Source: Deltaproteobacteria bacterium Ga0077539 (GTDB taxonomy: Bacteria; Myxococcota_A; Polyangia; Polyangiales; Ga0077539). From it: a DNA stretch of 51,651 bases. How positions within the stretch are numbered: the stretch's first letter is position 1; every line of letters starts with the position of its first letter. Shown piece after piece: positions 8,643-16,596 of the stretch. Where the stretch lies: the NCBI GenBank assembly GCA_001465015.1, contig LNEO01000171.1:1-51651 (forward strand), read 5' to 3'. The notes beneath the pieces were generated by a model. It saw nothing but the letters and a program-made list of their open reading frames with translations. It ran no database searches and was not told the origin of the DNA. The translations under genes and the position numbers were made by a program.

Positions 8643-8671
8643 TTGACACCCCAACGGCCGATAGATACAAG
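8643..8671 (+). promoter_or_regulatory. Promoter of the tRNA-Gln/tRNA-Glu pair
   Basis: A perfect -35 TTGACA (8643-8648), 17-base spacer and -10 TACAAG (8666-8671) lie about 40 bases before tRNA-Gln. Confidence 0.7.
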
Positions 8672-8714
8672 ACCGCCCCGCTCGCCGCTGGGTGAGCAAG
8701 ATACGGTGATCCAT

Positions 8715-8788
8715 TCGGGGATCGTCTAACGGCAGGACGACGGATTCTGGCTCCGTCTATCTAGGTTCGAATCCTAGTCCCCGAGCCA
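8715..8788 (+). tRNA. tRNA-Gln (CTG anticodon), CCA encoded
   Basis: Complete plus-strand cloverleaf with acceptor TCGGGGA/TCCCCGA, anticodon loop TTCTGGC (CTG), T-arm AGGTTCGAATCCT, and an encoded GCCA end. Confidence 0.97.
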
Positions 8789-8843
8789 GATCGCAGATCA
8801 AGATCGCGAAGGCGAAGGAGAGAAGCGCTCTGATTCCAGAACA

Positions 8844-8915
8844 GGTCCCATCGTCTAGTGGTTAGGACATCGGCCTCTCACGTCGGTAACACGGGTTCAA
8901 ATCCCGTTGGGATCG
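8844..8915 (+). tRNA. tRNA-Glu (CTC anticodon), integration site
   Basis: Cloverleaf with acceptor GGTCCCA paired to TGGGATC, anticodon loop CTCTCAC (CTC) and T-arm GGGTTCAAATCCC. CCA is not encoded. The last 20 bases belong to the attL core, so the integrated element restores an intact tRNA gene. The integrase frame runs into this gene on the opposite strand. Confidence 0.95.
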
Positions 8916-10214
8916 CTCATAAGGCCGCGGAAGAGTGAGACTTTCGCGAACAACCCCGCCCCCTGTATCAAGGATTGTATCCGCGATGCTGGGGGCGGTG
9001 GTCTTTCTCCGGTCCGAGTCGGGGTCGTCTTCGTCGCTCGCCGCGGGGTGATCTTCACCGAGCAGCGAGCGAGGGAGCGCGGGGAACACGTCGCCGAACC
9101 CTTCGGCGAACACGGTGGCCTCGCGGATGTAGCGCTGTGTGGTGTTCATGTCGGTGTGCCCCGCGTGGCGTTGGATCTTCAACGGGTCGTCGCCTCGGAC
9201 CGCGCGCCACGTGATGCCGCTCGCGCGGAGGTCATGGAACGTGATGGGCGTTCGGGTCGCGTCGTCGGCGAACAGCTCCGCGCGGTCGACGCCGGCGAGC
9301 TGCAGGTGCTTCCGGAGGTGCGCCGCGCCGTCCTCGCGGGGCGGCATGTGGATGACGCGCTCGGTGCTCGCCCGGCCGCGCACGAGGGCCTCGAGCAACG
9401 GTCGGAGCGTCCCCTCGATGGGGACCCGTCGCGTCTCGCCCGTCTTCGTCTCGCGAACCTCGCCCGTCTCGCGGTCCGCTGCGCGGTGGATGTGAAGGGC
9501 GCCGCGAACGAGGTCGACGTCTTCCACATGCAGCGCTTCGAGCTCGCCCGCGCGGGCGTAGGTGTAGACCGCGAGCGTGTAGATTCGACGCCAGCGCAGC
9601 GGGACGCGCTCGCACCCGACGAGGGCGAGCAGCTCGGCGGGGTAGAGGTACGCCTTCGCCTTCGAGGGCCCGTCGTCGGGTGGCTTCACGTCGCGCGCTG
9701 GGTTGTCCTCGCGAACGCGGAGCGCTTCGACCTTCGAGCGGCATGCGTCGTCGAACATCTTCGACACCACGCCCCACACCTTCCGCGCCGTCGCGGTGGA
9801 CATGAAGCCCCCGCGCGACTTCGCGTCGAGCGTCGCGACGAGCTCGCGGAGGTCCTTCGCGTTCACGTCGAGGATGCCGCGCGCGCCGAGCACGGGGAGC
9901 ACGTGGTTCTGCATGCGGCTGCGATCGTCCTTCACCGCGCGAAGGCCTCGACGCTCGCGCTCAACGAGCCATCGCTCGGCGTACTCCGCGACCGACTCGC
10001 CGCCCGAAGTACTCGGCGCGTGCGCGCCGCGAGCGCTCGGGGGAAGGCGAAGGATCGCGCGCGCCGCGACGTCCACCGCGAGGGCCTTCGCCTGGTCGCG
10101 TTGCTCCGCGGTGATCGTGTCGGGGAGCGGGACCCATCCGCGCGATCCGTCGGCGTAGCGCACGAGCGCGCGCCATCGTGCGCCCGTCCACTGCACGTTG
10201 CCGGCGGAGGTCAT
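8862..10214 (-). CDS. int: Tyrosine recombinase/integrase
   Basis: A 450-residue site-specific recombinase. An N-terminal SAM-like core-binding region (about 80-180) precedes the catalytic domain. That domain has Arg in YARAGELEAL, the HxxR box HDLRASGITW, RHAGHTDMNTTQRYI with the second His and the nucleophile Tyr, and a C-terminal tail. The start at 10214 is chosen because it overlaps the upstream stop as ATGA. The frame continues through the att core, so the last 16 residues (from SQRDLNP) are encoded by the antisense of tRNA-Glu. In the excised circle the frame would instead run into 24419-24146. Confidence 0.95.
   Translation of the reverse strand: MTSAGNVQWTGARWRALVRYADGSRGWVPLPDTITAEQRDQAKALAVDVAARAILRLPPSARGAHAPSTSGGESVAEYAERWLVERERRGLRAVKDDRSRMQNHVLPVLGARGILDVNAKDLRELVATLDAKSRGGFMSTATARKVWGVVSKMFDDACRSKVEALRVREDNPARDVKPPDDGPSKAKAYLYPAELLALVGCERVPLRWRRIYTLAVYTYARAGELEALHVEDVDLVRGALHIHRAADRETGEVRETKTGETRRVPIEGTLRPLLEALVRGRASTERVIHMPPREDGAAHLRKHLQLAGVDRAELFADDATRTPITFHDLRASGITWRAVRGDDPLKIQRHAGHTDMNTTQRYIREATVFAEGFGDVFPALPRSLLGEDHPAASDEDDPDSDRRKTTAPSIADTILDTGGGVVRESLTLPRPYERSQRDLNPCYRRERPMS
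8896..8916 (+). repeat. attL core (21 bp)
   Basis: These 21 bases, starting TTCAAATCCC and ending GGGATCGC, are identical to 24399-24419. They cover the T-arm and acceptor 3' side of tRNA-Glu. Imperfect similarity to the attR flank continues for another 30 bases or so (AAGGCC..GAAG.AGTGAGA..TTCG). Confidence 0.92.
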
Positions 10215-10831
10215 GATCCATCCAAGCGCAGCGCAGAGGGAATCGAAAGCGTGCCGTCTTTCCGCCACCGCCGGTGCTGTTTCTCGAGCGACTGAATCTT
10301 CGTCTCGTCCCGCTCATCGCTTGCGCTGCATCCTTCGATTCTCAGCGCAGCAAACAGCCGAAGAAACGCTGTGTACTTTGAGCTTTGTTTACCGGGCGTG
10401 TCGGCCGCAGCGCACTTTGCTGCGTGAAGAAACTCAGGCACCGGAGCCATCAGGCTGCCATTGATGCATCCGGTGCACATGGCGGTTGCCTGCATGCCTG
10501 CGATCACGAGAGCCGGCGAGTCCGCGAGGCCATTGTGTCGAAACTCGCCATTCGCAATTCGCGCAGCGAAGTCGTACACGTGCTGCATTGCGACGGCGCG
10601 AGGGTTCACCGCAAGGCGCGCTCGCGCGTCCTGCGCTGCCTGAACGAGCTCTTCGGGGATAACCCCATTGCGCTCGTTCGCAGCCGAAACGCTCGACCTG
10701 ATTAACTCCGCGAGACGCGCGAGGCGTTGTGCCTCGGCCGACAGTGCGTGCGCAGTCCACTCGAGCTGCATCCGCTGCTGAGTGCTGGTTTCCTTGCCCG
10801 CTTCGCGCTCGTCGTCTACCTTCTCATCCAC
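10211..10831 (-). CDS. Unknown protein upstream of integrase
   Basis: A 206-residue protein of unknown function starting at GTG 10831, with GGAAGGG about eight bases upstream. It is helical, with Ala/Arg-rich segments (TAHALSAEAQRLARLAELI) and a mildly hydrophobic stretch around ALVIAGMQATAMCTGC. The C-terminus is basic. The stop overlaps the integrase start, so it is probably co-translated with it and could be a recombination accessory protein, but nothing in the sequence proves this. Confidence 0.65.
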   Translation of the reverse strand: MDEKVDDEREAGKETSTQQRMQLEWTAHALSAEAQRLARLAELIRSSVSAANERNGVIPEELVQAAQDARARLAVNPRAVAMQHVYDFAARIANGEFRHNGLADSPALVIAGMQATAMCTGCINGSLMAPVPEFLHAAKCAAADTPGKQSSKYTAFLRLFAALRIEGCSASDERDETKIQSLEKQHRRWRKDGTLSIPSALRLDGS

Positions 10832-10922
10832 TCGAACGCCCTTCCACTCAGGGTTTCGGGTAGCGGCTCGTCGGGTGTTTGGTAGCCCCGACGAGCACGT
10901 TCGATCGCAGCGCGCGAGAACG

Positions 10923-11225
10923 CTACGCGGCGCGCTTCTTCGACCTCGCCGCGGGCTTCTTCTTCTTCGCCGGTGCGCGCTCCGCCGCCGGCGCTCCACC
11001 AGGCGCGAACGCGCGAAGCGACTCGAGGTCCGCGTCGGTGAGCGGCGCGCCATCGTCGCGGGTGAACGCGACCGCTACGCGAATGCGCCCCGACGCGATC
11101 GCGACCGATGCGGCCTTTGCTGCAACGTCGTCGGCGCCGAGCTGGCGCGCGAGCTGCTCTACCGCGGGCGCGGCGAGCTCGTTGGGTACGCGGTGACTGC
11201 GGGCGATGGGACGGGCCATGTTCAT
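10923..11225 (-). CDS. Small Ala/Lys-rich protein
   Basis: A 100-residue protein. The first 70 residues look like a compact helical/beta domain (RIRVAVAFTRDDGAPLTDADL). The tail, APAKKKKPAARSKKRAA, is histone-H1-like and could bind DNA. The start at 11225 overlaps the HNH stop (ATGA). Function unknown. Confidence 0.65.
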   Translation of the reverse strand: MNMARPIARSHRVPNELAAPAVEQLARQLGADDVAAKAASVAIASGRIRVAVAFTRDDGAPLTDADLESLRAFAPGGAPAAERAPAKKKKPAARSKKRAA

Positions 11226-11581
11226 TCTCCGATCGGCGCTTCGAGCGCCGCAAGGACACGCTTCCAGATACTACGCCACGACTCGCCGGTGCGTCGCGCG
11301 ATGTGGCGCGCGAACAAGTCCGCGTCGACGACGCTCCGCGCCCGGTTGCATGCCCAGCAACACGCGACGAGGTTCGACGGCCGGTGATCGACCATCACCG
11401 ACTGCGGCACGATGTGGTCGACGGTAAGGTCGCCCTCCGCGCGGCAGTAGACGCACGCGAAGCCGTCGCGCTCGATGACCGCGAGGCGCGTGGCGTCGGG
11501 GCAACGGCCGGTCGACCAGCGCGGGAGCGCGGGCTTCGCCGCCTTCTTCGAGCTCTTCTTCGTCGCGCGTCGCGTTGCCAT
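11222..11581 (-). CDS. HNH endonuclease
   Basis: A 119-residue HNH nuclease with a zinc site formed by CVYC (about 43-46) and CWAC. The catalytic core is VDHIVPQS, followed by SNLVACCWACNRARS. A Lys-rich N-terminus (TRRATKKSSKKAAK) precedes it. HNH proteins beside terminase genes help phage packaging, while in satellites they may act in defence or mobility. Here it lies in the integrase-proximal operon. The ATG at 11581 is used. Confidence 0.88.
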   Translation of the reverse strand: MATRRATKKSSKKAAKPALPRWSTGRCPDATRLAVIERDGFACVYCRAEGDLTVDHIVPQSVMVDHRPSNLVACCWACNRARSVVDADLFARHIARRTGESWRSIWKRVLAALEAPIGE

Positions 11582-11621
11582 GACCAAACACTAGGACCGT
11601 TTGTGTGTTGCGTCAACAACG

Positions 11622-11873
11622 TTAGACGGCCTTCGGTTCTTTTTTCGGGGGAGTGCCAATGCCGAATGCGAGCCATTCGGGGCGCACATCGAGCACGCGG
11701 GCGAGCTCTCGGGCCGTCCCCAGCTTCACACCGTCGTCGTCGCCCCTGGACTCGATTGCGTGCACGGTTCCGTGCGAAAGCCCGGCGAGCGTGGATAGCT
11801 CGCGCACCCCGAAGCCCCGAAGCTCTCGCGCGAACCGAAGCCTTCCGGCGAACGTGGTCAGGTTGTGCGGCAT
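11622..11873 (-). CDS. Xre-family HTH regulator
   Basis: An 83-residue Cro/CI-type protein. The helix-turn-helix is FGVRELSTLAGLSHGTVHAIE (about 20-40), and LGTARELARVLDVRPEWLAFG is the typical last helix. It is probably the element's repressor or a Cro-like switch protein. The start at 11873 lies about nine bases after a promoter -10, so the mRNA may be nearly leaderless. Confidence 0.85.
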   Translation of the reverse strand: MPHNLTTFAGRLRFARELRGFGVRELSTLAGLSHGTVHAIESRGDDDGVKLGTARELARVLDVRPEWLAFGIGTPPKKEPKAV

Positions 11874-11881
11874 GGCCAGGA

Positions 11882-11909
11882 ACCATACGCCACCGCGTGA
11901 ACACGTCAA
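11882..11909 (-). promoter_or_regulatory. Promoter of the Xre regulator
   Basis: On the minus strand, -35 TTGACG (11904-11909), a 16-base spacer and -10 TATGGT (11882-11887) precede the ATG at 11873. Transcription starting six or seven bases downstream of the -10 would leave almost no leader. Confidence 0.5.
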
Positions 11910-11922
11910 CCGTGCGGGACGC

Positions 11923-12255
11923 CTACGCAGCTGCGGACGATGGAGCGTCGAGCGGGACCGCCTTCGTCTTCGTGCGCGCGATCATCCTCGCCATGCGGAC
12001 CGCCTCTTTGAGCTGCTTTCGTCGGGCCTGAAGCGCGCGCTGCATTCGCGCGATGACGTCGAGCGGAAGAAGCGTCACCCACGCGTCGATTGGGTCGCTC
12101 GGGCGATCACACACGCGCAGCGGCAACGGCGCGTTCGCCTCGCGGAGTTTCCGGTAGCAGGCCCAACACAGCCCCCGTCGCTGCATCTGCGCGCCGCTGC
12201 AGAACTCGCACGATCCCGACGGACGAACCCTCACCGGAGCACGGCGCTTTCCCAT
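11923..12255 (-). CDS. CxxC-x10-CxxC zinc-finger protein
   Basis: A 110-residue basic protein. The N-terminal zinc finger CEFC-x10-CWAC (GLCWACYRKLRE) is followed by an Arg/Lys-rich helix (ARMQRALQARRKQLKEAVRMARMIARTKTK). The Cys spacing is identical to that of the 102-residue protein encoded at 16593-16901. It may bind nucleic acid or protein. The start at 12255 gives a clean N-terminus. Confidence 0.65.
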   Translation of the reverse strand: MGKRRAPVRVRPSGSCEFCSGAQMQRRGLCWACYRKLREANAPLPLRVCDRPSDPIDAWVTLLPLDVIARMQRALQARRKQLKEAVRMARMIARTKTKAVPLDAPSSAAA

Positions 12256-12341
12256 GGCCGAATCGTGCGCCGACGCCCGCAACGTCAGCGAGCGTGCCTA
12301 GCCACGTGCGCGGGTACGCCGCGCGCTGTAGCTTCGTCGCG

Positions 12342-13094
12342 ATGCGCCTCGCTTTTGCCCTCGCCCTCGCGCTGTGCGCCTGCGCGCCAGCCCCGCGCCT
12401 CCCGTCCGACGCAGCGCCCGACTCGACGCCCGCGGACGCCGCAGACGACCGTCCAGAGCCCACCGACGCGCCCGAGCTCGACGCCGCGGCCGACGTCGTC
12501 GCGCCCCTCGACGTCCCAAGCTCGCCCGACGCGCTCGAGCCGCGCGACGTTCGCACCGATGCCGGGCCGAGCACGCCCGCGCTCGACACGGTCTTTCAGG
12601 AGCAAACCGTGTGGGTCCTGTTCGAGACGTATCCCGGCGACGGGATGGGAACGCCCGCGATTCGGTCCAGCGCGATCGGGCCCACGTTCACGCGCGATCC
12701 GACTCCCCGGCCCGGCGGCGACTTGTCCAGGCTGATCTTTCGGCAGTGCGCCGCGATTGCTCGCGACGGGTGCGAAGAGCTGATGCTTCGCGCGCGACTA
12801 CTGGATTCGATGGGCGCGCCCCTCGGTCCGCCGAGCGTTTGCGTGCGGCTCGAGCCGATGGGCGCGACCGTGCTTTCGAACTGCACGGAATCGAGCGCAT
12901 CGAACCCGCCCGTCGAGTACCGCGAGGGACCGCGCTACACGGATCGTCTCGGCCTTCGACGCTTCAACGCATGTTGGAGCGCGGCGCTGAACTTCGACCC
13001 TGCACGTCCCGCTCTGTGGGCGATTCGCGGGGTACCAGGCCGAACCACTCACCCGATGCGCGGAGACTTCTGCGTGTTCGGCATTCGCGACTAG
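12342..13094 (+). CDS. Lipoprotein cargo gene (moron)
   Basis: A 250-residue lipoprotein on the plus strand, opposite to the surrounding element genes. The signal peptide ends LALCACAP (lipobox LCAC). A long Asp/Ala/Pro linker follows, then a Cys-containing globular domain (RQCAAIARDGCEELMLRARL, NACWSAALNF, GDFCVFGIRD). The linker style matches host lipoproteins such as those at 29313-30920 and 47317-49095. Its stop overlaps the stop of the convergent baseplate gene, so the two genes are packed tail to tail. It probably modifies the lysogen surface, though this is inference. Confidence 0.7.
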   Translation: MRLAFALALALCACAPAPRLPSDAAPDSTPADAADDRPEPTDAPELDAAADVVAPLDVPSSPDALEPRDVRTDAGPSTPALDTVFQEQTVWVLFETYPGDGMGTPAIRSSAIGPTFTRDPTPRPGGDLSRLIFRQCAAIARDGCEELMLRARLLDSMGAPLGPPSVCVRLEPMGATVLSNCTESSASNPPVEYREGPRYTDRLGLRRFNACWSAALNFDPARPALWAIRGVPGRTTHPMRGDFCVFGIRD

Positions 13095-14584
13095 GCTTCG
13101 AGCACGAACACGCGCGACGAGTCGAACGACGCGGACTCGCGCGCTGCGATCGACAGATTCGCGGAAATCGTCGGCGAGGACGCATACACGAAGTGCGTCC
13201 CGACGCCCGCGTCGAGGATGTTGACGGCGGATCCGCCGAGCGACGGCGCGAGCTGCAGGTGCTCGGCAGCCACATCGCGCGCGAAGTACGTCGACGAAGC
13301 ATCGAGCGGCGAAGGCAACGCTCCGCCGAGGTTCGAGAGTTCGACGGCGGATCCGTTGGTGAGCACGTGGCCCGGCGCCGTGAGGAGGTCGGTGACCGCG
13401 TCGACGGTGAACACCTGCCGTTGATCGCGACCCAAGCGCACATCGAGCAAGTCGGCGAAGCCTGGGAGCTTCGAGACGGCCGCGATGATCTTCGACCGCA
13501 CAACGTCGCCTCCAAGGCGCAGGCTCGCCCCGTACGCGAGCACAGCGGCGCGGATGGCATCGCTCGACGGGCGAGCGACGCCCGCGGGAAACACCACGTC
13601 GACGCGGACCGGAACGTCCGTCGTTTCGCTCCATCGCACCGTCGAGGCAACACCGTTCGCGTCGGTGACCGTGGCGGACCTCGAGCCGAACCACTCGACG
13701 CCGGCCGGTGTGCCTGTGGCGAGCGCGAGCGCGATCACCCCGCGCGTGAGCGAAAGCAACGTCGGGTCGATGACGCGCACGAGACGCACGACGACCTCAA
13801 CGGAGTGCGGCGGGCGTCCCTCGGCGTCGGGCCATGCGCTGCGGTTCGAGCGCACGTCGACGTCGACGATGGATTGCGCGACGCGCGCGAGCTCGTCGGC
13901 CGAGACGAACAGCTCCGCGGGCGCGAACCGCCGTTCGAGCGTCATGAGATCCGCTCGAATGGCCGGCTCGGTGGCCTGGCCGGGCTGCGACACTTCGACG
14001 ACGCGACGAGCGCGGAGCTCGGCGTCCAACTCGATCTCTCGGCCCGGCGCGGCATCTTCGATGTTCGTCACGGACAACCACCCCGCGACGGGTGACGCGA
14101 TGCGCGTGATTGTCCCCGCGGCCGCTTCGATCGTCCCCGCGGTGACGGACTCCGCCACGACATCGACGTCCGCGGCGCTCGCGGTCGCGTTCACCGCCTC
14201 GGACAGCGTCCGCCAGCGCTTGGCGCCGTCGCGCGCGTCCGACGCTTCCGCACCCTTCGGGACGGCGGTGTTCGCGGCGAGCCGAAGCCGAAGCCGAACC
14301 ACGCCGCGCGTGGGGCCGGCGCGCCGCGTACCGGTGATCTCGGCAAGCGCGCTCAGCGTCGCATCGCTCGCGCCGTCGGGCGATCGTGCGTTGTAGACCC
14401 GCTCGACCACGTCCCACGACTCCGCGAACTTCGACGTCGCGACGTCGACGACGTTTCCGAGCACAGAACCAGGCGACGTGTCGACGTCGGCGCCGAGCGA
14501 AGCGCGCAGCTCCGCCTCGAGCTCGGCGCGAATGACTTCGCGCGGCTTCTTCACAAACCCCGTCGGGGTGAGTCCGTACGTCAT
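13091..14584 (-). CDS. Baseplate J-like protein
   Basis: A 497-residue protein of the baseplate J (gpJ/Mu gp47-like) family. The N-terminus YGLTPTGFVKKPREVI, then TSPGSVLGNVVDVATSKFAE and DGASDATLSALAEITGTRR, is typical of the wedge protein that links tail tube and baseplate. The C-terminal half is more variable. An AAAGGA sequence lies before the ATG at 14584. It follows the spike gene by three bases, the order common in contractile-tail phages. No sheath or tube gene is present in this element. Confidence 0.9.
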   Translation of the reverse strand: MTYGLTPTGFVKKPREVIRAELEAELRASLGADVDTSPGSVLGNVVDVATSKFAESWDVVERVYNARSPDGASDATLSALAEITGTRRAGPTRGVVRLRLRLAANTAVPKGAEASDARDGAKRWRTLSEAVNATASAADVDVVAESVTAGTIEAAAGTITRIASPVAGWLSVTNIEDAAPGREIELDAELRARRVVEVSQPGQATEPAIRADLMTLERRFAPAELFVSADELARVAQSIVDVDVRSNRSAWPDAEGRPPHSVEVVVRLVRVIDPTLLSLTRGVIALALATGTPAGVEWFGSRSATVTDANGVASTVRWSETTDVPVRVDVVFPAGVARPSSDAIRAAVLAYGASLRLGGDVVRSKIIAAVSKLPGFADLLDVRLGRDQRQVFTVDAVTDLLTAPGHVLTNGSAVELSNLGGALPSPLDASSTYFARDVAAEHLQLAPSLGGSAVNILDAGVGTHFVYASSPTISANLSIAARESASFDSSRVFVLEA

Positions 14585-14587
14585 GAG

Positions 14588-15313
14588 CTACGTTCCTTTC
14601 ACCTGGTCGGCGGCGGTTGACTGCGCCGACGAGAACGCGGTGGTCGCGGTCGTCTTTAGCGCCAGTCCGCCATCGTTCGGAACAGGGGTCCAGCCCGTGA
14701 GCACGTTGCGGATACGGGCAAGCTCTGCGTCGACGCGATCCGCGCGCGCCATGAACTGCGCAGCGGCCGCGCCAGCGAGCGTGATCGTTCCCGTCGTGTC
14801 GATCTGTACGTCGCCGTTCGGCTTCATTCGAACGCGCGCGCCGCCCGACTCGAAGCCGATCACGAGCTCGGACGCGTTGGCGTCGACGCTCGGGATGTTT
14901 CGCGACGCCGGGTACATCCCCGGGATCGCGACGGCGTGCGCGAGGTGATGCCGTCGCTCGTCGCCCGCGTCGCTGATCGAGCCGTCGCCCGCCTCCCAGT
15001 GCCCAATCCCTATCTCGCAGAACACCAGGAGCACCGTGTCTCCCGTCGCGATCGGGAGGTGCACGAACGCGCCGCCGCCGCGCGGGTGCAGCACGCGGAC
15101 GCTCGGGATCAACGGCAAGTCCTCGTAGACCCACTCGCGCCTGTCGGTGTCGGACTTGGGAATCCTACGGCGAATCAGCGGCTGGACGTCCGCGCGCTGC
15201 GTCGCAGGGTCGTAGCGTTCGACGCGGCCAGGCATCGCGGTGTGGATGCTGTTCAGAAGGTTCTCGCCGAACAGATCGAGCACGTCGAGTATGTCGGGGC
15301 TGTCTTCGCTCAC
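14588..15313 (-). CDS. Gp138-type membrane-puncturing spike
   Basis: A 241-residue protein. LLNSIHTAMPGRVERYDPATQRADVQPLIR at the N-terminus is the mark of the gp138 N-terminal OB domain. It is followed by a small beta domain (FVHLPIATGDTVLLVFCEIG) and a repetitive beta-helix-like tail (RVRMKPNGDVQIDTTGTITL). Such proteins cap the tube of contractile tails and pierce the outer membrane. The GTG start at 15313 overlaps the stop of the 25-residue ORF (GTGA), and AGGAG lies upstream. Confidence 0.88.
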   Translation of the reverse strand: MSEDSPDILDVLDLFGENLLNSIHTAMPGRVERYDPATQRADVQPLIRRRIPKSDTDRREWVYEDLPLIPSVRVLHPRGGGAFVHLPIATGDTVLLVFCEIGIGHWEAGDGSISDAGDERRHHLAHAVAIPGMYPASRNIPSVDANASELVIGFESGGARVRMKPNGDVQIDTTGTITLAGAAAAQFMARADRVDAELARIRNVLTGWTPVPNDGGLALKTTATTAFSSAQSTAADQVKGT

Positions 15314-15387
15314 GCCACCGCGCTCCTGTCCATCGCTGCAAATGCACAGAACACCGCCACCGTGATGAACCACTGTCGTCTGGTCAT
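15310..15387 (-). CDS. Coupled 25-residue hydrophobic micro-ORF
   Basis: Encodes MTRRQWFITVAVFCAFAAMD and five more residues: a basic start followed by one membrane-spanning or signal-like segment. Its ATG at 15387 overlaps the stop of the 34-residue ORF (ATGA), and its TGA overlaps the GTG of the spike gene. The exact overlaps on both sides are the reason to consider it real. Possible roles are a small membrane peptide or a translation-coupling leader. Confidence 0.5.
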   Translation of the reverse strand: MTRRQWFITVAVFCAFAAMDRSAVA

Positions 15388-15488
15388 CGTCCGAACCTCC
15401 GGCGCATCGGGACCCCGAGCGGAAAGCGACGCGCGAGCATCGCAGCGCGGAGCTTCGCGAACGCGGCGCGACCGAGCGGGCGAATCAT
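15384..15488 (-). CDS. Coupled 34-residue basic micro-ORF
   Basis: Encodes a 34-residue peptide starting MIRPLGRAAFAKLRAAML and ending RRRFGR. It is strongly cationic (ten Arg/Lys) and amphipathic. It starts at 15488 inside the stop of the upstream gene (ATGA) and stops inside the start of the 25-residue ORF (ATGA). No family is recognised. Confidence 0.5.
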   Translation of the reverse strand: MIRPLGRAAFAKLRAAMLARRFPLGVPMRRRFGR

Positions 15489-16063
15489 CGAAGCGGCTCC
15501 CGGCCCTTCGCGACCAGCCGATCGAAGAGCGACGCGGTCGACTTCGAGCTGTTGCTCGAGTGCTGCGCTTGGTCTTGCTTCGCCGTGCGCTCCCCCGTGC
15601 TCGTCACCAGAGCAGGGAGCGGCGCGCGGCCCTTTGCCAGCAGCCGCGCCGCGAGCTCTTCGGTGCGGTTCGCGGCTCGGTCGCGCCGCGCCAGCGAGCT
15701 ATCGAGAACGTCGTCGGGCTCGGCGCTCGGCGCCTTCTCGGCGCGCTGCTTTGGCGGGTCTTGCTTCGCCCCGCGCTCTTCCAAGAACGCGTCGATGGCA
15801 GCGACCGCTTGCTTGATGTGCTCAGTCACGGGCGCGAGTCCCGTTGTCGTCTTCGGCTTCTCGATGCCCTGCGCAGCGTCGAGCCGTCGCTGAATCTCCG
15901 CGAGCTCGGCCGCTGTCGTCTTGCCGCTCAGCAACCGGCGCGACATTCCGAGCAGCTCGCTCGTGCCGATCTTCGGCGAACGAGGCGTGCCGCTCCCGTA
16001 CGCGTTGATCTTCGGATCCGCGCCCCGTGGTGGTGGCGCATCGAAACGAATCACTCTGGTCAT
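15485..16063 (-). CDS. Disordered/helical protein, unknown
   Basis: A 192-residue hydrophilic protein. Pro-rich N-terminus (FDAPPPRGADPKINAYGSG), a central helix (LLSGKTTAAELAEIQRRLDAAQG), then long charged low-complexity stretches. The motif LLAKGRAPLP recurs as LVAKGREPLR at the end, framing the C-terminal third. The position between a small-terminase-like gene and baseplate genes would suit a scaffold or capsid-redirecting factor, but that is only a guess from context. The start at 16063 overlaps the upstream stop (ATGA). Confidence 0.6.
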   Translation of the reverse strand: MTRVIRFDAPPPRGADPKINAYGSGTPRSPKIGTSELLGMSRRLLSGKTTAAELAEIQRRLDAAQGIEKPKTTTGLAPVTEHIKQAVAAIDAFLEERGAKQDPPKQRAEKAPSAEPDDVLDSSLARRDRAANRTEELAARLLAKGRAPLPALVTSTGERTAKQDQAQHSSNSSKSTASLFDRLVAKGREPLR

Positions 16064-16596
16064 GTCCGCTGTCCTTCCGCGGGCAACGCGCCCGCTGTTG
16101 GTGTCCACTCCGCGGCCAGCGTGGCCGCGAGCTGGTGCTTGATGCTGTCGTCTGGCGACGCGTCGCCCCCGGCCCTCGCCATCAACACCGACAGGACCTC
16201 GAGCTCTGTATCCGTGAGCCTCGAAAGGTCCGGCGTCGGTGGGGCATCGACGTTTTCGACGCGCGACGTTCGCCCGATGCCGACGCGGTCAAGGATCTCT
16301 TCGGCGGCGCGCAGCCGCACGCGCGGGTCCTTGCTCTTCAGTCCCTTGCGCAGCTCGCGCACGGCAGCCGCAATCGCTCCGCGGAGCGCTCGCACCTGGT
16401 CGCCAGCTTCTTCTTTCAGCTGCGTGTCGACGCTCGCGCGGGCGCTCTGCAGGAGCTGGCGGCCCGGGCCGTTCTTCCATCGAGACACCGTCTCGCGCGT
16501 CACCCCCAACGACTTCGCGGCGAGCGTCACCGACATCCCGCACGCAACGAGATGCATCGCCCGGCGCATCGTTTCGTGCTCGTGGCCGTCCGTCAT
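16060..16596 (-). CDS. HTH protein, small-terminase-like
   Basis: A 178-residue protein. Residues about 10-40 form a helix-turn-helix (MSVTLAAKSLGVTRETVSRW). A helical middle (RALRGAIAAAVRELRKGLKS) and DPRVRLRAAEEILDRVGIGRTSRVE follow, then LSRLTDTELEVLSVLMAR. This layout is common in phage small terminase subunits, which recognise pac/cos sites. No large terminase was found nearby, as in many satellites that use the helper's enzyme. A transcription factor is the alternative. ATG 16596 has GGGAG upstream and overlaps the previous stop. Confidence 0.65.
   Translation of the reverse strand: MTDGHEHETMRRAMHLVACGMSVTLAAKSLGVTRETVSRWKNGPGRQLLQSARASVDTQLKEEAGDQVRALRGAIAAAVRELRKGLKSKDPRVRLRAAEEILDRVGIGRTSRVENVDAPPTPDLSRLTDTELEVLSVLMARAGGDASPDDSIKHQLAATLAAEWTPTAGALPAEGQRT

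Noticed and set aside
8862..10268. Integrase start at 10268
   Set aside because: The ATG at 10214 overlaps the upstream stop as ATGA, like the other junctions in this operon; the extra 18 residues look non-coding.
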